From positions 1 through 27,500 of the forward strand of contig JBBHKE010000673.1 of NCBI GenBank assembly GCA_037447655.1: a stretch of DNA of 27,500 bases, given 5' to 3'. This DNA comes from Zygnema cylindricum. Its lineage: Eukaryota > Streptophyta > Zygnematophyceae > Zygnematales > Zygnemataceae. Shown here in pieces: positions 1 to 9,817 of this stretch (within the stretch, counting starts at the first letter, position 1; each line of letters begins with the position of its first letter). Made by a program: the position numbers and the translations under genes. The notes below the pieces were generated by a model. The model saw nothing but the letters and a program-made list of their open reading frames with translations. It had not been told where the DNA came from and made no database searches.

Positions 1-171
1 ATTATTAGTGTAAAGAAAAAATTAGCGTCATTTATTCTAATTTAGTACCGCGAGACGTGGCAGATTATGGTCCACGTCCTTAAATAGTGTAGTTTATTCT
101 ATTTTAGGTATTAATGTCAAAATTTTGAGGCGCCGATATAGAGTTCATAACGCTAATAACGATTCGCGGTG
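1..171. mobile_element. TA-target inverted-repeat element, right part (left end outside window)
   Basis: The window opens inside the left terminal repeat (ATTATTAGTGT), and the right terminal repeat, AACGCTAATAACGATTCGCGGTG, ends at 171 followed by TA (172-173). The interior before the right end (GTCAAAATTTTGAGG, CGCCGATATAGAGTTCATAACG) matches the interior of the complete element at 25435-26000 almost base for base, so this is the same family. It is much shorter than that copy and is probably an internally deleted derivative. No coding capacity is visible. The TA flank and short inverted ends resemble Tc1/mariner-type miniature elements; superfamily assignment is inference. Confidence 0.7.
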
Positions 172-289
172 TAACTTCCATCTCCCCGTCTCCCACTTCT
201 TCTCTGTAAGAGAGGAAGATTTAGTACCTTTACTCAGTATGCACCAGATATAGATTTAAAAAAATAGAGTTGAGATAAAACAATTTTTG

Positions 290-374
290 TTATTGATACT
301 ATTTTAGGTTTCAAGGGGGTAAAATTTCGGGGTATTCATATGGTGTCATTGACGCTAACGGCGATACTCGGTGT
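290..374. repeat. Degenerate right end of the TA-target element family
   Basis: ATTTTAGGTTTCAAGGGGGT, then AAAATTTCGGGG, then GACGCTAACGGCGATACTCGGTG follow the same order as the right end of the copy at 25435-26000, with scattered substitutions. The final TA is replaced by TT. No left end was found. It reads as an old, decayed copy lying beside the one that ends at 171. Confidence 0.4.
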
Positions 375-1239
375 TGTTGTGTCCTTATTTGTTTTAAATA
401 AAGGAAGATAGTGCTTGTATTCTGTTTTTTGCATTGGATATTTTTAAGTTGGTAAGGTTAGTCCACCTTTGTTTGTCCTCACACATCTCAATTCATTTTA
501 AGCAAAATGAGTAAAACACCCGAAAAAGACTTCCGTTTGGAATTAGTATTCCTGGTTATCCACAGTTTTTCAAGGTCGTGAGATTGTAATTTGAAGTACA
601 TGAGATTGGTCCCATACCTCCTGGATCAGCATTAGAAACGGGCAGAATAATGTTTCGTGCCGCGTTTCCTTCTGGAAACGGTTTTGACTTTCACAGTGTA
701 GCGTTGCGTTCGCCGTTGGCAATGCGCCTCGCGGTGCGCGGCGTCGCTAATCGAAAAGCAAAGGGGGGGCGACGTGGATCTCTCACAATGCGTGAAACGG
801 AGCTCGGAGGTTCACAGAGCCCGAAAAACGCAAGGTTCAGCTAAAGTTTTAATGTAACGCAACTTGTACGGTGGTAATTTGAATTTTTTGGTACGGCTGC
901 AGATTTTTTCCTTTTTTTCCAAGTTATAAAGCAAAACGACAGAAAATAACTGTAACTTTAGCGCATGGGAAATTGCCCTAAGTAACGACGATTCACGGTG
1001 TATGCGCATAGGACATCTATGCAAATGGGTGACTTTTGGGCTCTGTCAGGGAGTCATCCTTCACGGAAATCTAGGGAGGACAGTACGAGAAATCGATGGT
1101 AACCGTACAACATCGCCTGACATTTTGAAGTTTTAACGGTTTAACCACTCACGCCCCCAATGGTTCCATCTGAGGACGCGTGCATTTGTACGGTCTTAGG
1201 TGTCCACTGGTAAGGTACGGTACCACGTCGATACATTCA
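375..1239. other. Intergenic DNA with one orphan transposon terminus
   Basis: No gene is supported. A GC-rich patch near 695-760 has many CG and GCG words. At 982-1000 the sequence GTAACGACGATTCACGGTG followed by TA (1001-1002) matches the right terminus of the TA-target family, especially the orphan terminus at 9797-9815, but no matching left end was found. Short reading frames here show no recognisable protein. Confidence 0.5.
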
Positions 1240-1429
1240 TTTGTACGATATCATGTACACATATCGTTTGTACGGTGTCACGTACACACATCCATTTGTA
1301 GTTTTGTACGATATCACGTACACACATCGTTTGTACGGTGTCATGTACCCACATCCATTTGTACGGTATCATGTGAACACATCCAGTTGTACGATATCAC
1401 GTAAACGCATCCTTTTGTACTGTATTAGG
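1240..1429. repeat. 27-28 bp minisatellite, about six units
   Basis: Units begin with TTTGTACG(G/A)T(G/A)TCA(C/T)GTAC and end in CACATCCA or CACATCG. Unit starts are near 1240, 1267, 1303, 1330, 1358 and 1386, with a partial unit at 1414-1429. A 7-8 nt duplication (TTTGTAG) shifts the phase after the second unit. A degenerate start (CATTTGTACGG) lies upstream near 1191. Overlapping reading frames through the array simply translate the repeat and are not treated as genes. Confidence 0.85.
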
Positions 1430-2349
1430 CAGGCTGGGATGCGATCCTGCAATCGAGATAAACGGTCGATTTCTTTTCTGGCTGTTGGAACACCGTTAAG
1501 AGTATTTGATGTTAGGAATTCATTTCCACATGTGTAACTCGTTTTTGGAGCTTTTCTCTATTTTTGGAGCGTCTATCCGAAGCGACAAAAATTAAAGGAC
1601 AATCTGTTGAAATGTGCACCTTGATTCGCGATCCAGAGTTGTCCGTGGTGAGCGGACGGCTCCGATGTTCAGATTTTAGCCTTTTTTTTGTCGTTTCTGC
1701 TGAAAATCCGAGGATGATACCACGGAGGAAATTGCCGAAAACTGGAAAAGTCCAAAACCTGGAAAGGCAAATGAAAGAAGACGTGACAAGAAAAATAAAG
1801 AATTCGGTTGACCGCGGATCCCGCGGTTTGTTTGTCTTTGAACGTTTTTTGTCTTTTTGTGGAGAGGCGTGCAGGTTTATCGGCGCGCGGATCCGAAAAT
1901 GGAAAAAGACAAAAAGAAAAAAAGTACACGGGAAATTGGATGATTTTGAAAAGGAGTTGGATTACGGAAACTGAAAAAAAAGGTAGAAATAAAAAATTAT
2001 TAATAATCCACTCTAAAAATAAATAAATAAATGTAAAAAAATATTATGGTCTAATTTGTCTTTAATCCCCTCTTTTTTTTTTTGCCCATCATTTGTAAAT
2101 GAATTAATTTGTTAATTAAACATCTTATGAATCAATTAATCTACTACAAATTTATTTCTAGTAATACTATTTATTACTGATTAGTTGTATAGTCTGTAGT
2201 GTTCGATAAAATAATTACATATAGATTATAATAATTATTAGATATTAACGAAAGGGAAGGTACAAAAAAACTAATTTTCGAATGAAATTATTTTATTTTG
2301 TTTTTTGTTTTTTTTAGGAAGGGGAGAGAGAAGTTTTTAATTTTTGGAA
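1430..2349. other. AT-rich upstream region of the fucosyltransferase gene
   Basis: No gene is supported. A plus-strand frame of about 120 codons (about 1600-1974) has no upstream ATG and resembles no family I know. 1840-1920 holds an inverted pair: TTTTTTGTCTTTTTGTGG against GAAAAAGACAAAAAG. From 1975 to 2349 the DNA is very AT-rich, with long T runs and a short purine patch (GGAAGGGGAGAGAGAAG, about 2318-2334) just before the predicted start codon, consistent with promoter and leader. No clear TATA box could be chosen. Confidence 0.5.
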
Positions 2350-5300
2350 ATGAAAATTTCAAAATTTGTTTTTTCGCTCCTCGTTTTAGTTTTTTTTTTG
2401 TCATTTTCGGATCCTTCTGGTGCCAAAAGAGAGTCAGATTTTTCCAAAAAAAACTTTAAAATAATTGGCGGATCGAATTTCGGAAATGGGGTACTGGAAA
2501 ACAAAGAAATTCAGGTATCTTTTTATCTTCTAAAAAATGGAAAATAGATGTTGAAGCAAAAACGGGTAACATTGTCCTTTAGTGTCAAACCCTAAAAAAC
2601 CCTAAAAAAAGAAAATTGTCGTTTTGTTTAATCTCTTTTGTGAATTTCTTACCATGTTTTCTGTCTTTTTGTGTGACAAGCTGTCACAAAATGGCGCTCG
2701 AAGGAGATTGTCGGAAAATTCGCAAATCGACGCCTCCGTGATCGAGCCACGAAACGAGAAAAAGTGGGTGTAAATTAAAATTTAAAAATAAACAGTCGAA
2801 TAACTCATGAAAACATGAAACCCAACAAAAAATTAACAGATACATAAATACAGAAACAAATCGAAGTTGTAGAGAATGGGCTAAGTTGAAATTTGGGGTA
2901 TATTATGTTATACAATAGGGTATAAATAGGACTAAAGTTGGGATCGGATTTCTTAATGTGAAAGATGTCACGGGGCATGAAGCGGGGGAGTGAAGGGCAG
3001 GGAGGGTGATGGAGAGGGAGAAAGGGAAAGGAGAGGGAAGATGAGATGGGGAGAAAGGAAGAAGGGAGGACGAGGTAGAGAGTGGGAAAGAGGGCAAGGA
3101 AGAGGTTGAGATGGTGGAGCCGAAAAATCTCCAATTTCGGATGACATGTTAAATGTGTAATAACGAGTGCTTAGATTCCAATGTCCGACTTACAATGCCC
3201 AATGTCCAATTGTATATTTTTTAATGTCCAATGTCTAACGTCAAGTGAATAATGTCCAATGTCCAATTTCCAATGTCTATTGTCTAATGTCTAATGCTCA
3301 CTATCCAATGTCTAATTTCTAATGTTTAATGTCGAATGTCCAAATCCCAATCATGTCTAATGTCCAACATCACATGGCCTATTATCCACTATAATTTTGC
3401 CCATTGGTGGTCTTTTAGCTATTTGCCAATCGAAAGTGTACCAGTTGGTAGAATCTGTCGTCGAATGTTCAGTATCCGTTAATTTTTTTGATCACGATCA
3501 ACTTCACAAGATGCTCTCATTTCTCCACGTGGCAGGCCGTGTCGTTCGGATCTTTACCGTAGCGATGTGGCAGCGGGGTTTTTTGAGGAGGGAGTCCTGA
3601 CGTGGCAGCCACCTGGCAACCGCTTCCTTGTCCTGCACTGCAACATGGGCCGGGTGAGGACATGGGGGGTAGTGGGGAAGTAGGCGAACATGGAGGAGGG
3701 GAACATGGAAGGGATGGAGGGGAACATGGAAGGGATGGAGGAGAACATGGGGATGGATAGATCATATAGGGGAAGGAGGAGAACATGGAGAATAAGGAGG
3801 AGGGCATGGAGAAGGAGGAGGAGATTATCGAGGGGAAGGACTTGTGGACTATGGATGAAAAGCTTTAAGCTCTAAACATAAATTTACAAACGCAAAATGT
3901 CAAAGCTACAGGACAAAGCCTTCAATATTTGGAAACGTTGAACACTAGTTTAAAAACTCAATAAACTGAAAGATAAAGCTTGGAAAAAGCTGATTGCAAT
4001 CATATAATTAGAAAAGGTTTAGGTCTCACAGCAACGTTGAAGCTTTGGATCAGATAATAATTTCAAAACTGAATATACCACTGGTGTTTAAGTGAATCAA
4101 CCGCTTCTTCTTCATTTTCTTTTTTTTTTTTATATATCCTCAGAAGCTCCACATTTAGTTGCCAGTAATGATGAATTCTCCTAATAATGTACAATTCTTT
4201 CGTCATTTTTCAGATTAGTAATCGGATCCAATGCTATCGCAGAGCCATACTATATGCGGGAGTAATGAATCGCACTCTAATCGTAAACATGCATACGGAC
4301 GAAATTGCCTCCCACTTGGATCGTCGAATCGCTTTCGATATCAACCATACCAAAGCTTGTTTTGGAAATGATGTCATTATTACAACGGATGAATATGTAA
4401 AAAAATATAAAGAAAACATCACAATCGACCAAGTTTTATGTTTGAACGATCGGACATGTCAATTTAAAAACATGTCCGAACCTGTTTCACAACATTTTCA
4501 GCAATGGAAATCGATTAAATTCAAAGATGGTCTTAAAGGAGAGATTTCTCCCCTTTCATATGGTCCACGAATAGAAGAAATTCAGCAAGTGTATCGAAAT
4601 AATGAAACCGGCCGTGTTTTGTATGTTGGAGAATTATGGTTTGCTCAAATAAAGAAGGTTTCCCACAATAGTATTCACGAAACTCCATTTAAAAGACTTC
4701 CCGGTTGCCCAAGTCCATTGTCGGTCCAACCTCATGAAGCAATTATGAAAGCTTCGCGAGAATTTGTAGAAAGTCTTTTTTCGGGAAAACCTTTTATGGC
4801 TATTCATCTTCGACGAGGAGACTTCAAAAATTGGTGTGGAGAGCCGTTGAATGGATGCTACCTTCCTCTCCCAATGATAACAACTTGTTTGAAAGAGAAA
4901 ATCCAAAAGTTCAACATTTCAACTCTATTTTTAGCAACAAATACCCACGAAGAAGAGGTATGTCGCGAATGAGTTTTGTGTATTTAGATTGTGATTTATT
5001 GTGGATTGTTGATTTTCAGGACATGGGAAATTTTCCTTATTGGCTTTGTGTTATCACTTATTGGAATTTTTCTTCGAGAAAATTTATGAAATTTTAATGC
5101 TACTAAAAGCACTTTAAAAATTTATGGAGGCAAGTCAAATTCAGATGGTGCGCCATAGTTTATCTTTCGATTCTTTAAAAAACGAGTAAAAACGTTTTAA
5201 TTAAATTAAGCTGGCTTTGTATTATTCAATTACGGTAGTTTGTTTTATCAAAATTTAAACCATGATAGTAATGATTGTCCACACTATTGACTAAGGTTAA

Positions 5301-6293
5301 GCATTCTCAAACACCTCCTCCCTCTCTCTCACTCCCTCTTCACCGCCTCCCTCTCACTCTGACCCTTGTCCCTCTCCCTCTCCCTCTCCTTCTCGTCCCC
5401 ATTTCTCTCACCTCTCTCTCCTTCCATCTCCCCTGTCGTTCTTCTTCTCCATCTCCTATCAATTCCCCTCCACGTCCCACTCTCCCCCTCCCTCTCCTCA
5501 ATTCCACTATCCCTATCCTTATTCCTCTCCTCCCGCAACTTTCCCCGCTGCCTCTCCGTTTCCTTCTCCTCCTCGCTTACTTTTCCTCCCCTTCCCTCTC
5601 CCTTCCTCCCTCTCCCCTTTTCTCTCTCCCCTATCCCTATCCCTCCCCCACCTCTCCCGTTTCCATTCCCTCTTCCTCTCCGTCCAACCCTCCCCATCTC
5701 CCTCCCCTTCCTCGCCCTCCCTCTCTCCCCTCCTTTCCATAACTCTTCCCCCCCTCCCTCCTCCCCCCATCCCCTCCCCCTCTCCCTCCCTCCCTATATA
5801 GCACCGTATTGACTAATACTTTGGTGTTGGTCTAGATACTACTTTTTCTGAGTATTTAAGTAGTGTGAACATCATAATAATAGTTTAAATTTTATTTCAG
5901 TTTATTTTATGATAATAATTTAAATTGTATTTCAGTCTACACGCTAATCACCATTTTTGAATGTCAGTATTCAACCACATTAATTTATGTGTTTTTATTT
6001 TTACACTTTTACAGTTACGAGATTTTAAGAAGGATATGCGCGGAAATGGTTTCGAAGTTCAAATTTTTCAAGTTTTAGACAATGTGGAGGAGCAAGGTAC
6101 AAACAATTGGGTACAAACTCTCACATCGAGTGGTTTGAAATTGGAGGGACTCACGATTGCAACTTTGGAGAAAGCGATTTGTATGTTAAGTACCGTGTTT
6201 GTCGGTACGAAGTTTTCGTCTTTTACCGACGACATCGAACGGATGCGGTACGGTTATGGTCTCGCTACATGCAACGATTCTTTTTTATGTTAG
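2350..6293 (+). CDS. O-fucosyltransferase-like glycosyltransferase, multi-exon
   Basis: Proposed exons: 2350-2514 (55 aa), 2681-2767 (29 aa, least certain), 4214-4957 (248 aa) and 6015-6293 (92 aa plus TAA or other stop at 6291-6293); about 424 aa. Seen: all introns are GT-AG and all four exons join in phase 0. Exon 1 encodes a hydrophobic N-terminus (KFVFSLLVLVFFLSF), a likely signal peptide or signal anchor. Exon 3 carries SNRIQCYRR near its start, then MNRTLIV, then IHLRRGDF at 4802-4825. Exon 4 has VFVGTKFSSFTDDIERMR. Known: the HLRR(x)DF arginine motif and a C-terminal F(V/I)GT..SSF..(D/R)I segment mark GDP-fucose protein O-fucosyltransferase folds (GT65/GT68/plant O-FucT). Inferred: a luminal ER/Golgi enzyme moving fucose from GDP-fucose to protein or glycan; several N-x-S/T sequons fit a luminal location. 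The acceptor is unknown. Oddity: the usual strand-loop lead-in before SNRIQ is missing, so a small exon in 2768-4213 may be unmodelled (a 34-nt candidate lies at 2873-2906). The family call is firmer than the 5' exons. Confidence 0.72.
2976..3118. repeat. Purine-rich tract in the second fucosyltransferase intron
   Basis: About 140 bases are almost pure A and G on the plus strand, built from GGGAG, GGAAGG and GAGGG words without a fixed period. It lies between the proposed exon 2 and exon 3. Proline/serine/leucine-rich minus-strand frames crossing it are translations of low-complexity DNA. Confidence 0.75.
3176..3378. repeat. Degenerate heptamer array (YAATGTC)n in intron
   Basis: About 200 bases consist largely of CAATGTC, TAATGTC and close variants (CAATGCC, TAACGTC, TAATTTC, TCGAATGTC). 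It lies in the intron between 2768 and 4213. Seven-base periodicity is lost in places through insertions of two to six bases, which suggests an old slippage array. Confidence 0.75.
3686..3835. repeat. 21-bp purine-rich tandem repeat in intron
   Basis: The unit GAACATGGAAGGGATGGAGG plus one base is present as two near-identical copies at 3701-3721 and 3722-3742. Partial GAACATGG units lie at about 3686, 3743 and 3780. Because the unit is 21 bp it stays open as Gly-Asn-Met-Glu repeats, but the position inside an intron argues against a protein. Confidence 0.75.
5312..5800. repeat. Half-kilobase polypyrimidine tract in the third fucosyltransferase intron
   Basis: Nearly 490 bases are almost only C and T on the plus strand (CCTCTCCCT, TCCCTCCC words), inside the intron 4958-6014. 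It creates long spurious frames on both strands (Ser/Pro/Leu-rich on plus, Arg/Glu/Gly-rich on minus). Nothing indicates coding. Confidence 0.85.
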
Positions 6294-7234
6294 GGGAAAA
6301 AAAAGTGTGGTCAAAGTTAAGTGTAACGTTTTCTCAAGTGACTTCATAATCAAAAAATTGGTATTTTTTTTCGGTCAACTAATGTATTTTGCTAGTATAT
6401 ATACTTATTTTGGGTCTTTGTTTGACCATAGCATTTAAGTTTAACGGGCGATAATTGAATTTGGCATATTAATAGCTCTCAATTTTGTAAGAATTTATTG
6501 TGAATACTTAAAAAGTATTTACCTTTTGTTAGTACAAAACGTGAATACCTACACAAGTGCATTTTCACATATGTGTAGTTTTTTTTTGCGGTAACAGTAC
6601 CTCACAATAAGGAAATATTGTGTATGAATTGTATTTTTTTTATGCCTGTAATATTACGGTTACTTAGAGTTGAAGACAATTCAACGCCAATCTTTTTTCT
6701 TTTTTTTTTCCTTTTCCCCTTCTTCCGTTTTCATCTACCAACGAAAATTTTACCTAGGCTCTTCTCATCCTCTTATCTTTTTCAATAAAAATAGTACATA
6801 CAGGTGGTACTAATGTATATTTTTACATTGAACCAGATTTCAGACAGTTTCAGAAATCAGTCATGATGTTATTTGGACAACATGGATTATTTAATTGCAC
6901 TCATCAGCCTAATTCTATGATAAACATCATCAGCATGAGAAGGAACTCTGCCCATCGCCATTAGGGTAAAAGTTTTTTTTTCAATAAAACAATATTATTA
7001 GTTTATTACCAATAATACTAAATTAGGTCAAGGTGACATGACACATTGCAGTCCACTTAAATGGTGTTGTTAACATTATTGAATGCTTTTTTACCAAAAA
7101 TAGCCGTGACCGAATTAGTTTTACTGAAAGTTTGCATCGAACATAATTCAACGCGTTTCGTTGTCAGGATGCTAAAAAACTAAGTGTCCTGCAAGAAAAT
7201 TTCAGATTTTTTTTCTACGTTTTCCGAAAAGTCA
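6294..7234. other. Fucosyltransferase 3' flank
   Basis: No gene is visible. The 3' UTR probably runs from 6294. A candidate poly(A) hexamer AATAAA lies at about 6783-6788, but nearer, less canonical signals are possible. An inverted pair CTACACA...TGTGTAG at about 6549-6578 could form a short hairpin. The rest is AT-rich DNA up to the target duplication of the first hAT-like element. Confidence 0.45.
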
Positions 7235-7242
7235 ATCAGAAC

Positions 7243-7807
7243 CATAGTTCAAAAGTAGGTGCAAGTACACCCATACAATATGCCTATTGCACGTAAATTT
7301 TACAATACTACCTTAAGACCCATATTGTATTGGCCGCAAAATGAAATAAAATAGTAACAGGGTTGAGTTGCACATGGATTGATAGAGAATTAAACGTCAT
7401 GTCTAAATTTGAAAAAAAAATCGGACACAAAAATCTTTTTATGTGAGTTTTGAGCGACTTTTTATTTAAACCGTCAGATTTGGACGATCTGACGGTCGTT
7501 GATCAAAGTAGCGATCTAAGAAGATCACATGAAAAGCCCATAACACAACTTACAATAGGACTTACGTCCGCGTTTTTTTTTTCCCTGGATTTTTTTCCCG
7601 CACAATGTCATCCTACGCCGTGTCAGTTCGCTAAAAAATTTCGTCCGGCGGCGTGCGCTGTACTATGATGATACGTCATTTTCGTACGTTCGTACAGGGG
7701 TGTGCACAACTCACACACATACAGTATGCCTACGCTACGCGAGTTTTGTGCCAAGTTTTGTGCTCCTACCAAAGGCCTACCATAAAAACGCCTACTTTTG
7801 AACTATG
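7243..7807. mobile_element. hAT-like non-autonomous element, family A, copy 1 (565 bp)
   Basis: The left end CATAGTTCAAAAGTAGGTG and the right end CGCCTACTTTTGAACTATG are inverted repeats of about 19 bp with one mismatch. A perfect 8-bp direct repeat ATCAGAAC flanks the element at 7235-7242 and 7808-7815. CA...TG ends with an 8-bp target duplication are the hAT signature. No transposase frame is present. It is homologous along its length to 11572-12315 except for about 170 bp missing here, near 7563-7570. Confidence 0.9.
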
Positions 7808-7918
7808 ATCAGAACATATTGCCTCAAAGGATTGCAGCCACGCAACAAGTCTGTTACTGTAACCAACAGTAGCAGTCAACAACATGTGACACATGTCACA
7901 CGCTGAATCGCTACAGTA

Positions 7919-8476
7919 CACCGCCAATCGCTATTAGCGTAGTGTACGCTAATTCCGTCCCGCTTTTATTTTTTTATTCTCAAATAGCGTAGCTTATTCT
8001 ATTTTTTTCTTTACGCCATTTAGGGTTATTTTCTAAGTACCTTACAAAACGAAAGTACGATGTCGTTTAAATAGTGTGATGTATGGTACGTGTCAGACCG
8101 TACAATATTGTACCTTTTTAAGTGAAAAGGTATAATTAATGGTTTTAGTAACCGCGGACGCATGAGAATATGCGCTCTAAAAAGAGGATGAAAACGGGTT
8201 GTCAAATATCGCGTTCGCACATATTTGTCCAGCAACCACATTTCGACTGTGTGAACGTACGATTTGTGTACGATTTGTGAGATTTTGTACAAGCACCTAT
8301 ATTAGTGTAAGCATGTTTGCGACCGACATATATTTTTTTTCAAAGACCCAAATTAGAATTATTAAACAATTCGAATGTATGCTTTTTTCAAAATTTTCAA
8401 ATTCTTAATTTGCGTAAACCATGGTAATTATTCCTATACGCTAAAGAAACTTCTACGCTAATAGCGATTGGCGGTG
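7919..8476. mobile_element. TA-target inverted-repeat element, complete copy (558 bp)
   Basis: The left end CACCGCCAATCGCTATTAGCG and the inverted right end CGCTAATAGCGATTGGCGGTG form a perfect terminal repeat of over 20 bp. TA dinucleotides flank it at 7917-7918 and 8477-8478. The interior has no convincing gene. Tc1/mariner-type placement rests on the TA duplication and is inference; the TA could instead be part of a terminal TACACC. Confidence 0.85.
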
Positions 8477-8650
8477 TAATGCACTTGTACTCGACACAGT
8501 GACACACGGTTTTCTTAACTACTAGGCCTCGTAACGAACTTAGGCTGTACTGCAGTATTTGTAGAATGGGATCTGTCCGTATGCAGAATACAGTAAGTAT
8601 TGTAGTATGCCATTACGTCAAGTGCTTAGTAAACAGTTGTTATAAAGGTA

Positions 8651-8892
8651 CACCGTGTATCGCTATTAGCGCTGACTTTTTTTTCGTCGCTTAAAACATG
8701 TTGTCTCCGTACACACGTCGGATTGTGCATCTGACGGCTGCGACTAAAAGATGAAATTCTCACCTACTGGCGTTAACGCCGAAATTAGAATAAACCTTTT
8801 TTTTTCAAATTTTCAAATTCTTAATTAGCGTCAATGACGGTATATTTACTTACACACTATTTAAACTTTGACACTAATAACGATGCGCGGTG
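8651..8892. mobile_element. TA-target inverted-repeat element, short copy (242 bp)
   Basis: The left end CACCGTGTATCGCTATTAGCG and the right end CACTAATAACGATGCGCGGTG are inverted and flanked by TA (8649-8650, 8893-8894). They belong to the 7919-8476 family, with more mismatches between the two ends. The interior includes AATTAGCGTCAATGACGGTA, similar to the start of the window. No coding capacity. Confidence 0.8.
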
Positions 8893-8916
8893 TAGTCATT
8901 TGACAATAACCTATAT

Positions 8917-9376
8917 CAAAGGTCGCAAAAGCCAAAATTTTAGATAACCGAAACCGACCGTTTTTTTTTTTTCAAAATCTGAGTACCCGACGCCCAACCG
9001 GGTTATGTCACCTCCAAAATTGTTAACCGTTAACCGAAACGCGTTTACGAAAAACAAAGTTAACCAAAACTCGATTTTTCTCGACTACCCGTACCCGCCT
9101 GTACCCGAATAAGTACAAAATTAGTGGTACATCTCCAATATACCTTCCACGATAACAATAGTACAAAGTACAATAATGTTGGATTGTATGGCCAATACAA
9201 AATTTTCATTTTTTTTCGTTTTTGCTTACCCGACCGTAACCGATTTTTTTTTTCTATGAATCAACCGCCCGAATCCGCCCGGCCCCCCAAATTTGGCAAC
9301 CGAATGCGTTCCGGATCCGACGCGGGCGGTCGATTAACGGTCGGTCATGGTTTCGGTTGACCGTTTGCAACCTCAG
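8917..9376. mobile_element. hAT-like non-autonomous element, family B (460 bp)
   Basis: Left CAAAGGTCGCAAA and inverted right CTGAGGTTGCAAA agree at 10 of 13 positions. Just inside, both arms carry AACCGAAACC followed by GACCGTT. Flanking octamers ACCTATAT (8909-8916) and ACCTATAC (9377-9384) differ by one base. Ends of the RGGTNGCAAA type with an 8-bp duplication are familiar from plant hAT elements. No transposase frame is seen; the interior is short GTACCCG and homopolymer T tracts. Confidence 0.75.
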
Positions 9377-9403
9377 ACCTATACGACATTTTCTTTGGCC
9401 TAC

Positions 9404-9796
9404 CAATAATCGATGTATCGCGTAAAAAACCAATAAAAACGGATATTTATTGGTTTTCTATCGCGATAACACCGGTTTGATAAATATCGGCAATAAACGT
9501 TCGGTTCATACCGTACAGATGTACGGTTTACCTCGTAGCACCGACCTTTCATTCTCACGTTATGCAAAGTACTGAACATATAGTCATAAGTGACATGCCA
9601 CGCTGTATGCATTGAAAGATATAATATTATCTATTATAAAGTACTGCTATATGGCGTACTATATTTCTTTCCACTTATCGCTGATAAGGAATTTGTAGGT
9701 CTTGGAGCGCTATATCGAGACCCCTCACCGTTCAATAACCGGTAACTATCAGTAACAGTTTCATCGCGATCAGTTTTCTACCGATACACAACTCTA
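9404..9796. mobile_element. hAT-like element, family C, left-degraded copy
   Basis: Colinear with the complete element at 23526-23961: ATGCCACG(C/T)T, AA(G/A)GAATTTGT(A/T)GGTCT, GGAGCG(C/A)TATAT and the right end ACCGATACACAACTCTA all align in the same order. The expected left terminus (TAGTGTTG type) is missing or mutated beyond recognition, so the left boundary near 9404 marks only where similarity begins. Confidence 0.7.
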
Positions 9797-9815
9797 CTAA
9801 TAACGATTCACGGTG
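9797..9815. repeat. Orphan right terminus of the TA-target family
   Basis: CTAATAACGATTCACGGTG followed by TA (9816-9817) matches the right terminal repeat of the family at 7919-8476 and 25435-26000. It abuts the right end of the family C element directly. No left partner was found upstream. Confidence 0.5.
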
Positions 9816-9817
9816 TA

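Noticed and set aside
1180-1537. Two overlapping reading frames of 74 and 98 codons
   Set aside because: They only translate the 27-28 bp minisatellite.
2587-2610. AAACCCTAAAAAACCCTAAA as a telomeric insertion
   Set aside because: Only two imperfect units in an AT-rich intron; too short for telomere-derived DNA.
4958-5097. Alternative exon after a 61-nt intron (acceptor TTTTCAG ending at 5019) giving a short C-terminus
   Set aside because: It replaces the conserved C-terminal family segment with 25 unrelated residues; joining 4957 to 6015 restores the expected LFLATN...LRDFKKD continuity.
5275-5812. Long overlapping open frames on both strands, rich in Ser/Pro/Leu or Arg/Glu/Gly
   Set aside because: They are translations of a C/T-only tract inside an intron.
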